Origin: Nymphaea colorata
Lineage: Eukaryota; Streptophyta; Magnoliopsida; Nymphaeales; Nymphaeaceae
Direction: 5' to 3'
Length of the DNA: 64,000 bases
Assembly: GCF_008831285.2 (NCBI RefSeq)
Contig: NC_045138.2
Location: 23,223,934 to 23,287,933 of the forward strand
The notes under the pieces were generated by a model that saw only the letters and a program-made list of their open reading frames with translations, made no database searches and was not told the origin of the DNA. Position 1 is the first letter of the stretch; each line of letters begins with the position of its first letter. Below, piece by piece: positions 1 through 13,600 of this stretch. The translations under genes and the position numbers were made by a program.

Positions 1-2260
1 GTCCAACCTATTATGGGTAAGGGAAAAGAGCTCAAAATTATGTCCCCTATCGAGGAAGAGATAGGCACATCACAAATGTATGATCCTGTAGCATTGGCTA
101 AAGTGGTAGAGGAGGTGGCTGCACTCAACAAGATCTCAGTGAGGTTCACCAAGTGCGTTATGAGACAGCAGCCATGGGGGGCTAGTTCGACACCCTCATG
201 GCTAATTTGGATGAGGTTATGGTGAGCTGCAAGAGAGACCAAGCTAAGTAGAGGACAAGGCTCCATGAGATGGAGTCCACGATGCTGGGGGTTGCCTAGA
301 GGTTGGATGAGTGTGATGCAACCAAGGGAAACATCGAGGGTTTCGGTTCAGACCACCGAACCAAGGCAGCATGCCATGAGGATAATGCCGGCAGGTATAG
401 GGCAGGCGCAGTTCGAGCACACACACTGTCACTTGTTGGGGGGCACCATGATCAAGAAGACCCCTATGTAAGGAGAGGCGGGGGCGATTTCGTGGAATGC
501 TGGGCTTCGGAGAGAGAACATGACACCGGCTGGAGCTATCTGACAACAAGGAGGACGACTTCCGATGGGCAGCACACCATAGACAGCCACGTTATGGTAG
601 AGCAGATGCTAACCCATTTAGGGATCCACTCAAGCCGACTATAGCATGCGTCAAACTTGATTTTCTACGATTTAATGACAAACATGACAATGATTAGTAC
701 TTCAAGGTTGAGCATTACTTTGAGTGTCAACACATCCCTAGAGATTAGTGGATCACTATGAGCATGCTACACTTTGAAGGTCAAGCCATGCGGTGGTATC
801 ACTAGCTAGCACACCTTCAGCCATTCATGGAGAAAGAGGAGCTTGTAGAGGAGATTTACTTGGGGTTTGGAGAGACGAGCTTGGTCAACTACGAGGTGGA
901 ACTCATGATCATCCGCCAAGATGGATCAGTCCAAGATTACCAAGGCCATTTTGAGGACATTAGTAGTACAGTCAGGGATTGGCCACAACACACACTAGTA
1001 GTAGCCTTCCTTCGGGGGCTGAAAAAAAAATCAAGATAGAGTTGTCTCATAGAGGAGAAGAACCAGCGCCTCAACGCCTTTAAGAGGCCACTAAGGGCTA
1101 TGGAAAACAACATGTCTTTGTCTAAGGACCCAGCTCCCAAGCTTGGTAGTGCCCAAGGGTTACACACTGTGCTTACTAGGACCCAAATGATCCCTTATCA
1201 AGAGAGGGATGAACAAATTAAAAAGGGGCTTTGCTTCAATTGCAATGAGAAGAGGGTCAAGAGATGTAAATGCAAACAGCTTAGAAACTTTCAAATGATG
1301 GAGGACAATGAGGATGAGGTCATTGAGGGTGATGCCCCACTTCTACACATGGAAGAAGTCTAGCACACAGTTGATGGCTAGCCTAGCAATGATTCAGCCA
1401 TGATAGCTTATTATACTATGGCTGATGCTCCAATTCTCAATGTCATGAGGGTACCAGAATAGACTGGAGTAGTGCAAGTGGTAGTGTTAGTTGACACTGG
1501 AGTGACTCACAACTTTGTGAGCAAACAAGTGGCAGGTACAACTAGCTATAACATGAGAGTGCACCTTGTGTTTAATGTTATGATGGGAGACAACGTCCGT
1601 ATTCCATGCTTCACCATTTGCCACTGTACAGATAGCCATACTGGGAGATGCTTACACGCTTGATTTATTGTTATTTCCACATGTGGAATGGAGGTAGTGC
1701 TCGATGTGCAGTGGTTGAATATGTTTGAGAAGGTCTCTTGGGACTTCACAGAGATGACCATGATTTATCCTAAGGAGGGTGGCAGAGAGGTGACACTCAC
1801 CACCCTTAAGTCTCATGGCAGAGCAAAAGAGGCGCTGCAGGTACTCCAAGTAGGGCAGCCAGCCTATGGGTTGCTAAGTATGGCTCCCAATGTGATTCCA
1901 GGCCCAACACTAGACGAGGAGGTACCTTAGACGGTAACAGCAGTGTTGGCCAAGTATGAGAACATGTTTGCTATGCCCAAGGGGCTGCCACTAGTCAGAT
2001 CCTATGATTACAAGATAAAACTTTTACCCAACACCATTGAAGTCAGCGTGACACTAGATAGAGCTTTACCCAGCACCAATGCAATCAGCGAGAGTCCCAA
2101 CCTGAATGCACACACACACAAGGGAGGTCCAACTTGGGAGTTGGAAGGTAACCTGGCTGAGAGGTATCCCCTAAGGTCTTTGGGGCAAGTCCTATCTAAG
2201 GGGGATAGATTTGATGTGACCCTACCCATGATTGTTGAGAGCACTAGGGAGATGGCATAG
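1..2260 (+). pseudogene. Decayed Ty3/gypsy gag-protease-RT fragment
   Basis: Translated pieces on the plus strand follow the Ty3/gypsy order but are split by many stops and frame changes. A Gag-like piece lies at about 660-1040, with the usual run of a GSVQDYQ-type segment and a tryptophan followed by a FLRGLK-type motif. A damaged zinc knuckle (CFNCNEK, then RCKCKQL, without the usual Gly-His) lies at about 1231-1290. A pepsin-like protease with VLVDTG (Asp at 1493-1495) and THNFV follows, then a linker with VQWL and WDF, and the first residues of reverse transcriptase near 1943-2060. No palm domain, RNase H or integrase follows, because LTR-like sequence begins soon after 2260. The element is clearly dead. 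The family assignment is good, but the clade cannot be set. Confidence 0.8.
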
Positions 2261-2261
2261 C

Positions 2262-5200
2262 ATGACCGAGCAGGGTATGAGACACGGCCGACCAATATAG
2301 GGCTTGGGAGGCTATCAATCTCCTAGCCCTACTAAGGATTTCGAGAAGGAGCAACAAAGGGGTTCAACCATGACATAGCCCTTTTCATAGTGGCTATTTC
2401 CAAAGACTTTCAGTCTCCGCTTAACAAGCCTTCGGCCAAGGCCAAGCCCTAAAGGCACAGCGCACGACCACCATAAACATGGAGCACTACACTCACCAGC
2501 GGACGGACAACTACATTTGCTGTGCATCTTAGAAGAGTGGGCATTACTTGGGATCACATGCCTGCGGGTTCTCTCATTCCTCAGCGGATGAAGAATCACA
2601 TGAGGCCCTAGGCCCTTCGATCTGGCCAGGCATGGCCAGGGCACTAGGCAGCCATAGCCGAGAGGCATCCGATCAAGGAAGTCGTCTTCCCAAGTGCAAG
2701 GATTACACGAAAGCCCCCGTAGCCAAGAGCTGCTTGGGCACGGTTGAGAGCATGGTCGGCACTATGCCAAGCAAGAGGGGGCTCCTGACCGACTTAAACG
2801 AGAAGCCATAGGTGTTACCATGGCTCCTTGGTTCGCTTATGCTTACCCAACTGTGTATCGATCGAATGGCCATTCCAAGCGTACATCAGCGAGAGGCCGT
2901 GGTCCCTCCTGATGGAAAATCGACAAGCCTAGCAGAGCTGGTCAGGCATGGCCGCATGATTTTGTTAGCATCGCAGAGGCACAACCCATCAAGTCCTACT
3001 CTGACAACCTCTGCGATAGTGCAAACAAAGGTCGACTACGGATGATGCTCGAAAAGAATGCAATCGGCCACCCTCTGCACAGACTGAGTATAGAAGATTG
3101 CCGAGGAAGAAACTCGGATGTCACAAGAGAACCAGCTACGCAGCGTCCCGAGACAAGGTGCTTTTGCCAGAGTTGCGAGTATGAACTCATTGAACCGATT
3201 CAGCCAAGGACTTAACCTCCTACAGGCGAGCGACTCGGTTGAGCCGGTTCGAGTCTGTCCCGACTGATTAAATGGTCGACCTAGTTTCACGTAGGTATAA
3301 AACCTGGGCGTTTTTTCTTTCTGAAGATGCTTTGAATATACTCTGTAAAAGGCAATCGCCATTACTATCGAGATTCTTCCCATTCCACCGGAGATCACCT
3401 CTGTGTGAGAATAAAAAGCGAAATCCGACTGAGTTTCTTTGGAACTATGCTTCCGACGTGGATCTTCATTGTGTCCTATTTGCGAAGCCTCCCTGCTCGC
3501 ATTTCTGGCAAGGATGTGTTTCTTCTTCTGATGATCGAGTCAGTACACCAGGATGCCAAACACCATTCGACACTACAGAATTTTTGGGTGTGGTTCTCCC
3601 TCGATTCTATCATCCTTGAGGCTCAACTAAGTCAAAATGCCCACCTCTATCCTTTGAAACATCCTCCACTTTTTTAATGCTTCCAAGCCCCAACCCGTCA
3701 ATAGATTGATGTCAATCGAGTGTGGAACAACCCCAAATTGTGCGACAATGATCAGGTAAGAAATTACGATCTATTCCTGATTGATCGAAGGATAACCATT
3801 CCCCAACTTTCTCTAGACAGCGAACGACCACTACTGGACATTTCCCTGTTAATGGTGTAATTTTGGCAAACCTTGTGGATGCATTCGTGATCGGGTGTTA
3901 CTGACGACTCTAGATTTCCATATGACTCCAATGAGCATAGACTGAAGTGATTCCATGCAGCCTACGTGGAGATAAGATCAAATCTATCACTGGGTTCGAG
4001 TCAAACTCCAGCCTCAATTTGAGGATCATGACCTGTTTTTCAACGATGGATCTATCCCGAATGATTGATCCTTGATTGGTGAGTCAATCTACAACTAGAT
4101 TTTCTGAATTAAGAGTTGGAATCAATCAAACTCTAATTGGGTGTTCTGTTCTTCATTTTCGACAGAGCGATTCTGGTGCCAAATTCAAGCTATCCCATCT
4201 CTGATTTGTGTCGATGAATATCTAAGTAGATAGATGGCAGAATTCTGCACAAAACGAGTTGTCATATGCCAAAATCCGATCAAAAGCCGAGTAATAGCTA
4301 CTTGAAGATCGCTGGAGTATTTTCGGCCCGAAAGCAATTTCTTCAAGCGAACCCGATAATCTAGTGGAATATTCCACCGGGTTCTTTGGTCACTGACAAG
4401 TCAATTGTCAACGTGTCATGGTGTGCAATGTCCAAGATGAATTCGTGCATATCAATGAATCTCGAGCCACAGTTCCAACGCTGCTTATTGCCCTGCTCAC
4501 AAATCTCGTTGATTCCCACACCACTAAAAGAAGGACTGGGCAACGAGTCATGCCAACGTGTCAAGCAAGTCTCGCCTCACCGCCTCGCATGTCCCGCTCC
4601 TGCTAAAGGCCTCAATGTCTTTGCAACACTAGCAGTTCCTTAAGTGTCGACCACTCATCATCTAGCACTCGGTATGCTCAGACTTCACCCATCCGCTAGA
4701 ACTCGCCTCCAATCGGCTAGACAACCTCCTCCTAACCGTTGGGCGTCCATTCACGGCATCTGGTGAGTGGTCTTCTTGTCTCCGATGCTAGGAATCCCTG
4801 ATTTCACTTGAATCGGGCCTGACTACAGCTCGGTGAAGTCCCTCTACGCTCCTCCCTCGTGATCTCTATTTTCATAGTTGAACTCTCATGCATCCTCATT
4901 TTCTGTGTGCCTCGAGTTCATGGTAGCTAAGGGACGGACAGCCCTGCTGATTCTTACCTTTGGGCGTAGCATGACAGACCATGGGAGGTCATAATTATCC
5001 TCACAGCTGCTGCAGGGAGGGGTCATCATGCGAGCCCCAACTCGATAAATCTTCTGTAGCACCCTATGGACTAAGGCTGGGTCTTTTTGTTTACTAGGCC
5101 ATCGGCCGTGCGACTGTCAGAGGCCTCCTCTAAAGCACTTGGCACAGAAGACACAACCCCGAGTTGCTTACCCCAAAATGGTCTAATCCAAGGTTTTCAG

Positions 5201-5590
5201 GGTATGCTCGATTATAGGCATGAATATTATGGGTGATTTGATGTATGTATGAGCCGGCCAGTGGCAACTTGAGTGAGTTGCGAGTGTTTTGACTGTTGTA
5301 CCAAACACTTTTGTAAGACTTGTTACTCTACGATTGGGAAATACTTGTATCTGTAGGGGGAATTCGGGTCTGCATGTACGTGACTCACTCGTTGGTTGTT
5401 TGAACCAGGGTCATGTCTGGCCAGGGGATTACATTGTAGAGTTGTTAGACTGTTTCTCGCCGAGGCACATCGGGCAAAGGCTAGCAGCAGGGTCCTAAGA
5501 AGGGTCGCATCACCAGGCCAGGCCAGACCGGACCTGCTCAGCTGGTCAAGTTATTGTGAGCCCCACAAAGTGTATTTTGATTTTTTTTTT
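2262..5590. mobile_element. LTR-like, non-coding remnant after gypsy fragment
   Basis: No gene is visible. The stretch is richer in G and C than the AT-rich block that follows. It shares short phrases with the long LTR-like blocks at 10698 and 56986, for example a GCCGAGAGGCAT segment near 2657 and a series ending in a GGTCATGTCTGGCC-type segment near 5408. A TATA-like GTATAAAACC lies near 3294 and an AATAAA-like AATAAAAAG near 3410, as in an LTR with promoter and polyadenylation site. I read it as the 3' LTR or flank of the element to its left. The exact ends and terminal dinucleotides could not be fixed. Confidence 0.4.
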
Positions 5591-6725
5591 GAAAAAAGGT
5601 AAGATTACTTTTTGAAATGAAAGGATATTTCGAGAAAATCAAGAGTATTTTGAGAATCTTGAATTAGAAATTGTTGGTATTTGGAAAATGGTCATAATGT
5701 CTTGATAGTTGCACTAGGAATGATTCATGACTTGTATTCGAAAATGAAAATGGATCTAGTTTATGGATTTGGAGCTGGATTTGGATCAAATGCCTAGAAT
5801 GGATAAAAAATGATATATTTGATTTGAGTCTTGAATTTTGATCTAAAACTCATATTTGGCTCTAAGTTGAGATTGGGCTTTGTGTCTAGAGTCTGAAATA
5901 GATCCAAATAAGTTTCAAATATAGTTGATAGTCAAATAAAAGAAGAAGTTGACCATAATTTAAAGAAATTGAAGTGTTTGAAGCCGAAAATCCTTGATGT
6001 AAAGTTGTCACGAAATGTTTGAAAAAGACTAAATATTGAATCTTGAAAAATTTAGGGTGGTTACAGATGCCCCTTTTGCTACTAGGTCAGGATAATTCAT
6101 GCTTAGTGGCAAAGAAAAGTACCCAAATCAACAAAAATTTTGGCTAGAATCACATTTCAGGCTTAACTCCTTACCTAAATGGTTGTTTGAACTTATGTTT
6201 GTTTAACTCTTTACTACACGAGTTTGCTAAAATTGAATTCAGGTTTAACCCCCTTGAATGGATTGCATTGGCCTAAATTGCAGGTTTAATCCCTTACTTT
6301 TGTGGGTTGCTCTTTTGTCTATAATTTCATCACCTCAAATTCTTTTATTGAAGCTGAAAATGAAACCCTATTTTTCTTACATTGGCTGTGACAAGAAGAC
6401 TTCTATCAGCTCAAGTGCCTTATGGTAAAGCTTTTGTTTTCATTGAATGCTGGATTTTGAACTTGCTTAGTAAAATCACCAACCTAGCATTTGCATTGAG
6501 GTTGCTTTCAAAAGTACTTGGCCAAATGGCCAAGTTGCACTTGTTTCATACGATTCCCTTCTCTAATGACATGGTTGAACTAGCATTAGAATGTCCCGAA
6601 CATGGCAGCCGAATAATGCTTGATCAAATCTTTAGCTTAGCAACTGACTTCATTTGATTGGGATATGATCTTTTTTTGATGGATAAGGATGATTTGAATG
6701 ATTTGTTAGAATAATTATTATGAAA

Positions 6726-6727
<2 letters not shown>

Positions 6728-6761
<34 letters not shown>
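6728..6761. repeat. (TA)n microsatellite
   Basis: A pure TA dinucleotide run of about 34 bases. Its counterpart in the second copy of the same repeat, at 52807, is more than three times longer. Confidence 0.95.
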
Positions 6762-6764
<3 letters not shown>

Positions 6765-9649
6765 GTCGCAAAAGATATATAAAAAATGCTTCAAAAAGTT
6801 TGACCTAGTTCTGATTCAAAGCAAAATGCACTAATGTTCTGGGTAAAAGACAGATGGTTGATGTCTTGGTTTAGGACTTAGGTGAAGAAAATAATGAAAA
6901 ATGTTCCAGTAAAAAGAAAGTGTAGACAAAATATATAAAAAAAAAATTGATGTATTTTTTAATAATAGGAATATGAGGGTGCAAGACAATGAGTTTAGGT
7001 ATATAAGAATTTTTTATTTGTCTTTAATGACAAGCAATTGAGAAAAATGCTTATAAAAAAAAAACTTGTTATAAGAATATGATCAGTAGATAGTGATTTT
7101 CACAACAAGATATCAAGTTGATAGCATTTTAAAGATAATATAAGAAAAGAGAGAAAACTATAAAAAATCTATTGCTTGTGAAGAATCTTGACTTTGGAAA
7201 GTATTAAAGTTCGGGCAGAGTATAAGGTACATAATAAATAAATAAAGTTTGATTCAAGAAGATATAGACTCAATGGAGGTGAATGAATAAGTCAAAATCA
7301 AGTGTCTGAAGATTGGAAACAAAATATACTAGAGTAAAATAAAGGTTGGTAATCAACTTGGAATAAATGATTACCTAAAATCATGAAAGTAGTAAAATAG
7401 GAATAAAGGCACACTATGGGTACTGAAGCTAGAAAATTATTTGAATAAATATAAAGAAGGATAAAAACAATGCATGACCTAAGTTAAGCAAAGTTGGTTA
7501 TTGAACCAATAGATAGGTATCATGTTTAAGAATATAAGGTTGGACAAATGAATAAATGAGAGATTGACAATGTATGATAAAATGTAGATTCTAAAGTAAT
7601 TTAAAAAAAAAAGGACTTGTCAAATGATATAACTTGAAAAATCAATGTCACTTAGGTAGTAGGATTAAAGAATGAGTTTATGACGTGGTCATATGACATG
7701 ATTTAAAAAGATATTCATTTAAAATAGGAAAGATGAAATGTAAAATTATTAAATTGATCAAAGAGAGTATGGAAGACACACATGCCTTCATCATACAATG
7801 ATAAGCATTTAGACCTTTCTAAAGTCACATACATTCACCATGCATATATTTGGAATAAGTACATAGAACCCTAATTGAGTTTGTTTTAAAGCTATGATTG
7901 TTTCATATAAGATATGCCAATATACGTTAGCTAAAAGGCTTAGTACAAGCATAGACTTCTCCATTAAGTAACTAAAACCCGGGTTTCTCATTTCTCCTTG
8001 GTCACCCGTCAATATACCACAAATTACTAATCATGGTACTAATGAGAGGCCTTCTCGCTCAATGTGTGGTCCAATTGTATGACCTAGTCTTGTCTTGCTG
8101 CATAAGACCGAGTCTGGTGACATGATGACCAGGACAAATAGGTAGAGGAAGCTTTGAAATATAAGCAAACATGCAAAATCAGTTGTCGCTAATACAATGT
8201 TGCCTAAGGCAGTAATTAAAATAAAAAAAGAGCACATAATGTCCTCTCAAGCCTTAAATTGAGGAGTTTGTATTTGAATTCTAAGTCAAGTTGAACATGA
8301 TTAAATATCGTCAATTATTTCTAAATGCAAAAAACATATAAAATCAAATCATGAAACCATGCTTAGAGATATATGGAATGGAATGCCAACTAGATTTAAG
8401 CCATGAAGATAGGCACATGATTAGTGTTGGCATTAAAAATAACATTTATAATTTAAAATGTGCAAATAAAGAGGCTAGTAAGACGATGACAGGTTCCATC
8501 ATAGTCATCATCTATTTGCATTCTTAAAATTTATTTTGGTCTTTGGAGTGCTTCAAAAGAAATGAGGTTTTTTTTTTAAATGAAAGAGAAAATGACTCAC
8601 CTATCAGTATGAGGTTCAGACATTCCCAACGTCTTTATTGTGGGTAACCCAATCAAGAGCTAACATCTTGCTTTGCATATTCCGATATTTCAAATGTTAT
8701 CCCAAATCCTATATGTACGTATGCTCAAGTCAAAATATATTTTTTAAATATACTGAAACAAATTTTAAAATGATTAAAACATGGTTCGATTTTGAAGAAA
8801 ATAGTGGTGGTGCCCTTAGGTGTAAAACTATGGTCTTAAGGGTTAACAAACCCTTAATAATTAATAACTTTATAAACTTGGGATTGAATTGTTGAAATAG
8901 CGAAATAGCATATATAACAAGTTGTTTAAAAGAGACACTTGTAAGATCATTTGAAATCCTCAAATATTACATTAAAACTCAACTAGAAGATAACTTTTAT
9001 TTGAAAATAGCTTTGAAAATAGAATTTTTCAACTTGCTTGAGGAAATATGATTGGTAACGTACTTGTAAATTTTTTATTTTGCAAAACATGGCTTCAACT
9101 TGTCATGCTTTGCAAAAACAAATTTTTTAAGTTTCGTTTGAAAATAAGATATCAAAATAGATGGGTGATGATCATAATTCCTGTTCATCATAGGGCCAAA
9201 AAGAGAAATTTTGGAATATTGCACATATCAAAATAAAATGTTGAAAAATATGAAGATTTGATATTTGAAACAATAAAAAAATTATAATTTGTAAGGTGAT
9301 TTTCTTGAATATTAAGTAAATTTCAATATTTTGCCTTAATTTGATTATTACCTCATTAGGGCTTGATTTTGTCTTTCTTAAATTTCTCAGAGATGTGCTT
9401 GTGAGCATTCATGCTTCCCATAAGTGATTGTGTATGTATGATTACATAAATTTTATATGCATAATAAAAAATAAGTCATTTCTACCATAACATACACATA
9501 TGGAGCAATGAATTTCATACAAATTGATAGTGGTAAGATTTCATTTAGCGATTCACTCAATGGTGTACTGAAAATATAGGTGGGTCAATGAAAGACTACA
9601 ACAATGCTTAAAAAAAATGAAAAATGGATTTGCATTTTGAAAATTGACG

Positions 9650-10060
9650 ATGAAAAGATAGATAGATGATGAGAGAGCAATAATAGGTAGAGAAAAATTA
9701 AAAGAAAGAAAGAAAAAAATGAAAGTACATAGAGAGAAATAAATATAAAAGATGGAGAGAAAAAGAGAGATATTTGAAAGAGAAAGAATTAAATGAGAGG
9801 AATAAAATAAAAATAGATATAAAAATGAAAAATTAAAATAAGAAAAATATAAGTTAAAATGATAGAAGAAAGTTAAGAATGAGAGAAATAAACATTAAAA
9901 TGAAAATAAGAGGAGTAAAGAATGAGAGAAAAATAAATTAAAATGGAAGAGAAAAAAGTTAAAATGAGAGAAAAACAATTTTAGAATAGATAAACGAGTT
10001 AAAAAGAAATGAAGAAACTAGTTAAAATGATAAAAAGAAAAGTTAAAAAGAAAGGAAAAA
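9650..10060. repeat. Purine-rich tract (A/G on plus strand)
   Basis: About 400 bases in which the plus strand is almost all A and G with scattered T, built of variants of GAGAGAAA and AAATGAAA. It is not a clean microsatellite. Similar tracts lie at 51340-51720 and 55930-56340 in the other copies of the same repeat, always with purines on the plus strand. Confidence 0.8.
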
Positions 10061-10697
10061 TGATCTTGAGGAAAATGTTTGCCTTGGTCATGCTCACTTA
10101 AGGAGAATCCTTAGCTTCAAAAAGGCTCTAGACCTTCATTGGCTAGTTATGAAGAAAAGAGACAAATGATAGAAATAAAAATTATAACTACCTTAAAAAA
10201 AAAGATTTGATGTAGACGCGGCTCCTTAACTCTTCTTGGCAAAAAGAACTCCTTAATGATGACTTGAAAGGGTTGGAGATGCTCCAAAAGAGTCCATCAC
10301 AAGCTCCTCTATGAAAAATTGAACAAGAAAAAGAAGAGGAGAAGAAGAAATCTTAGAAAAGGAGAGAGAGAATTCAAAGGCTTAAAAAGATGATGAATTT
10401 CCCCCCTTGTAAATGAGAGAAGTTAGGAGGTATTTGTAGAGGAAGAAGACTTAAGGGCATTGTGGTTTTTTTTTTTAAATATTGCCATTAGTTAGTCACT
10501 ATTGGCTTAAAATAGCTTAAAAACATAAAGAGGGTCAAATCTATCTAAAAGTATATTGACAGAGGGTTGACCACAGCAAGGGTCAGCTTGCCCACCCAAG
10601 GTTCGCCTAGCCTAGAACTGGCCCACTGCCATGCCTAGACAAGCCGAGCTGGCCAGGAACATTTCTATTTTGGCTTGTGCTGGCCGGCTGCAAGCCT

Positions 10698-13600
10698 AGT
10701 GATGCAACCCTACCCCCAGCCTACCAGGATAGCTGAGAAGTGCCCAACAGCATGGGCATGATGAGGAAAACAGCTGATCCCTCATTGCCAAAGCTTTTCC
10801 CTCGCATGCAAGGGAGGAAGGTGATGGGCGAGGCATTAAGACCCTCGCCAAGAGGCAGTCGGCCAGATGGGTCGATTGTCTGCGCATGGCATGCTACAAG
10901 AAGCACCTTCCCATGAACGTAGTTTCCCTTCAGCCGAGATAGTGGCACATACGGCCCTGTGCTATAACCTCAGGCTGAGCTTGGCTGGGGCAACAGGAGG
11001 CCATAGCCGAGAGGCATGCACCTTGGGCCGTGTCATTCTGAGTGGAAGGCCTACGCAGAGAGCCCCCATAGACGGAAGGCACTCGGCCGAGTCCCTTAGG
11101 ACAACCTACTCCATTCCAAGCACAACAAGGACCTTATCCATCATAGTCGATTGGTGCCCACAACAAAATTCTGATTTTGCAAGGCCATACTGAGTGCAAG
11201 GAGACTAGTGGTAATGGACCTTGCCAAGGGTTACTCAGTTAAGTGCCAATAGAGGCTAACAGGCATGGAGTTGATGAATGACACTACTGCCAAGACACCA
11301 CTCTGCAGTTGACAAATGACACTACTGCAAAGACACCATTTTGGAGCACAACACGCACAAGATGCTTCCACAGCAGCCCCACTGATGCCTACAAGAACAG
11401 GAGGCTTCCTCCTCAGCACAGCTAGCAAGGCCAACCCAGCCAAGGATAAACCAGTGCATCAGTTCGGGTCACATGGGCCTAAACCCGCCAAACTGTCACG
11501 CCCGATCTGTGCATTCAAAGGTCTGGATCGGATGACTCAGTAAGAGACCAGTCAGGTCGCATGAACATAACCCGCTGATTGTTAGACCCGATCCAAGCCC
11601 TCTATGGTCTTGGTCGAACGGGTCACCAAGGGAAAGACCCAACTTGGGTCTAGCTAGTTTTTTGCCTAGTTTGTCTTTAAATATTTAGTGATTAGGGTTA
11701 GGGTTTCATCTTTTCATCTTTTATCATGTCAAGTTTATGTTTAGAAAGGGATTAGGGTTTTTGTAGCTACATAGCAACAACCTCTAGCAACTAGCCAAAT
11801 TTTCTCTTGCAATGAACAATCCAACGAAGGCTTGAAGTTCCCACTGTTTTCGGCGTGGTTTTTTGGTGGGTAGCTAAAGTTCTTCTATTCCCTCTTCACG
11901 GTGTATATTATGGTTCTTCTATATTCGAAGGTACACTACAACGCCAAACACCCTACAACACTCTGAGCTTTGCCGTTGTGGTTCTCCACTACTATTCAAG
12001 CCCGTTTTGTAAAGCTGTGACATGGTTCTCTGCAGTTATGCCGCACAGTCCAACTTTGATTGAGAAAGATCAAATGTTCACCCACCGTAGCATTGTTCCT
12101 CCATCTCTGACAGTCTCCAAGACACCCAAAACCACCGCAGAACTGTAGCACTATTCTGCTGCCTCACAATAGACCCTCATTACGTCGGTAGCATGTAGAA
12201 ATTTGTTCTCGAATTCTCAAAATGATACTCAAATGAATTGTTCATCTTAGTGAAGCTGAACAACACATTTTTGTTTGGCGACCTATGGGCCGAATCCAAC
12301 TGTTGGGGTTCTCCAAAAAACAGTCATATGTGACTCTAGACGTCTCCCTAATTCCTGCGAGCCTAGGCATGCACAAGTCCGATCAATATACCATCGGAGT
12401 TTTTGCTCTCCCACTATGGCCGGCTGATCAATCCCATCGATTGATCCCCGTCTGGTAAATAAGTCTACTTCTAACCCTATCTTGATAACTGTTGTTTTCG
12501 TCGTTATATGCTGAGCTCGAAGGAGAAGCCGAACAAGTCATGGCTCCTAGTTGTGCACCCTAGCCATCCATCCATGGGAGAATCAACTTGGGTTTGCTCC
12601 TGAGTGCATTTCCACAAACTCAAAGCAAGAACTAGGTTATGACCAAGGACGAATGAAGAGGAATCAAGCGAAGCTTCTGCCGGTCATACAAATATTTCTA
12701 GCAAGCTCCGGTGAGACTTAGTCCCCTCCTTGGTTGAGCGTCTGGGTCAATCAACTATTGCAGAACTGCGCAAGGCGGACTCTAGCTGCCTAGTTCTCTC
12801 CCAAGGTTGAGGCTGCTCACTACCAAAGAGGGACATACAACAACATGGTCAACCCTACCGATGCCTTGCTGGATCTCGTGCAGTAGACTTGCCAAACATA
12901 TGATGGCATCTGTCAGATCTCCGATGCCCTGTCATGTCAAGCCTCGGCTTTGTGCGGGATCTAATCCCAGCGTGACCTCAAGAGCTAATTTTCTTCATAC
13001 ACCCTATAGAGCAGAGAGGGTGCTCTTGTTAAGGCTACGACTATCTACCATCACGGGGAACCCTCAGCGTGCTCTAAGCATCCAAGCACGACCCCGACTG
13101 AGCCAGCGTGAAGAAGATTGCCCTTGGAAAGAGAGTGTGGTTTGTACGCATAGGACTTGCATGTGAATGTAATTGAGCTGGCCTGTGGCATTGAGTGAGC
13201 TGTGGAAGATTTAATCTTGCACGCGCTTTGTAATTGTTAAAGCCTCTCATCCCACATAAAATCTACGTATGTTTAGCTAGGTTGGAATCTAGGTAACAAC
13301 TTGCACTCATTTGGGGAACTAGCTAGAGGGCCAGGGTCCTGTCTAGCCTAGGTCAAAGTTGTAAGGGAGACAACCTCTCCACCGATTTGTGCCGACATCC
13401 CACGGAGGTTCAGGTTTAGTGCTCAGCTCAGTGGATGTGGCGGTGCTCCTGGCCACCGTTAGTTTTCTATCGACACATGCAGGATAGTGCAAGGAAAGGC
13501 ATGCATAGTCTGGAGTATAGATTGGAAATCTACAAGGGTCTATAGACCTCCAATAGGTCTGAAAATTGAGAGTGTATCACACAAATATTAGGCAAATCCT
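10698..13600 (+). mobile_element. Long LTR-like block, copy 1
   Basis: A block of about 2.9 kb beginning TGATGCAACCCTAC, with related blocks beginning the same way at 17084 (truncated) and about 56986 (complete). It has an LTR-like promoter: a TTTAAATA box near 11676 followed by a telo-box (TTAGGGTTAGGGTTT) near 11693. No protein gene is visible. Placement either side of a 3.5-kb internal region (copies 1 and 2) suggests LTRs of a non-autonomous or decayed element. The 3' end is uncertain, because homology with copy 3 runs on to about 13650. Confidence 0.55.
11676..11710 (+). promoter_or_regulatory. LTR promoter: TATA-like box plus telo-box
   Basis: TTTAAATA followed about 10 bases later by two tandem plant telomere units (TTAGGGTTAGGGTTT). 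The pair is conserved at 57991-58021 in the third block. Telo-boxes are known near start sites of plant housekeeping and translation genes. Its use here by a retroelement promoter is inferred. Confidence 0.5.

Larger units (their letters stand above)
5590..10560. repeat. AT-rich dispersed repeat, copy 1
   Basis: About 5 kb of AT-rich DNA without a convincing gene. The same sequence recurs at about 51740-56830, and part of it at 50450-51730. Shared landmarks in order are a GAGTCTGAAATAGATCCAAA segment near 5890, a (TA)n run at 6728, a block near 8630-8900 and a purine-rich tract at about 9650-10060. It is followed directly by the long LTR-like block at 10698 in both full copies, so the two parts probably belong to one larger repeat. 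Small reading frames in it are not preserved between copies. Confidence 0.7.

Noticed and set aside
6382-6657. Plus-strand open frame of 91 codons
   Set aside because: It lies in the AT-rich repeat, is not preserved in the second copy near 52460-52740, and has no recognisable domain.
11693-11710. Interstitial telomere repeat
   Set aside because: Only two units are present, next to a TATA-like box and repeated in the sister block. A promoter telo-box is the better reading.
12807-13166. Plus-strand open frame of 119 codons in the LTR-like block
   Set aside because: The corresponding segment in block copy 3 (about 59200-59520) is open in a different way with indels that break the frame, so coding is unlikely.
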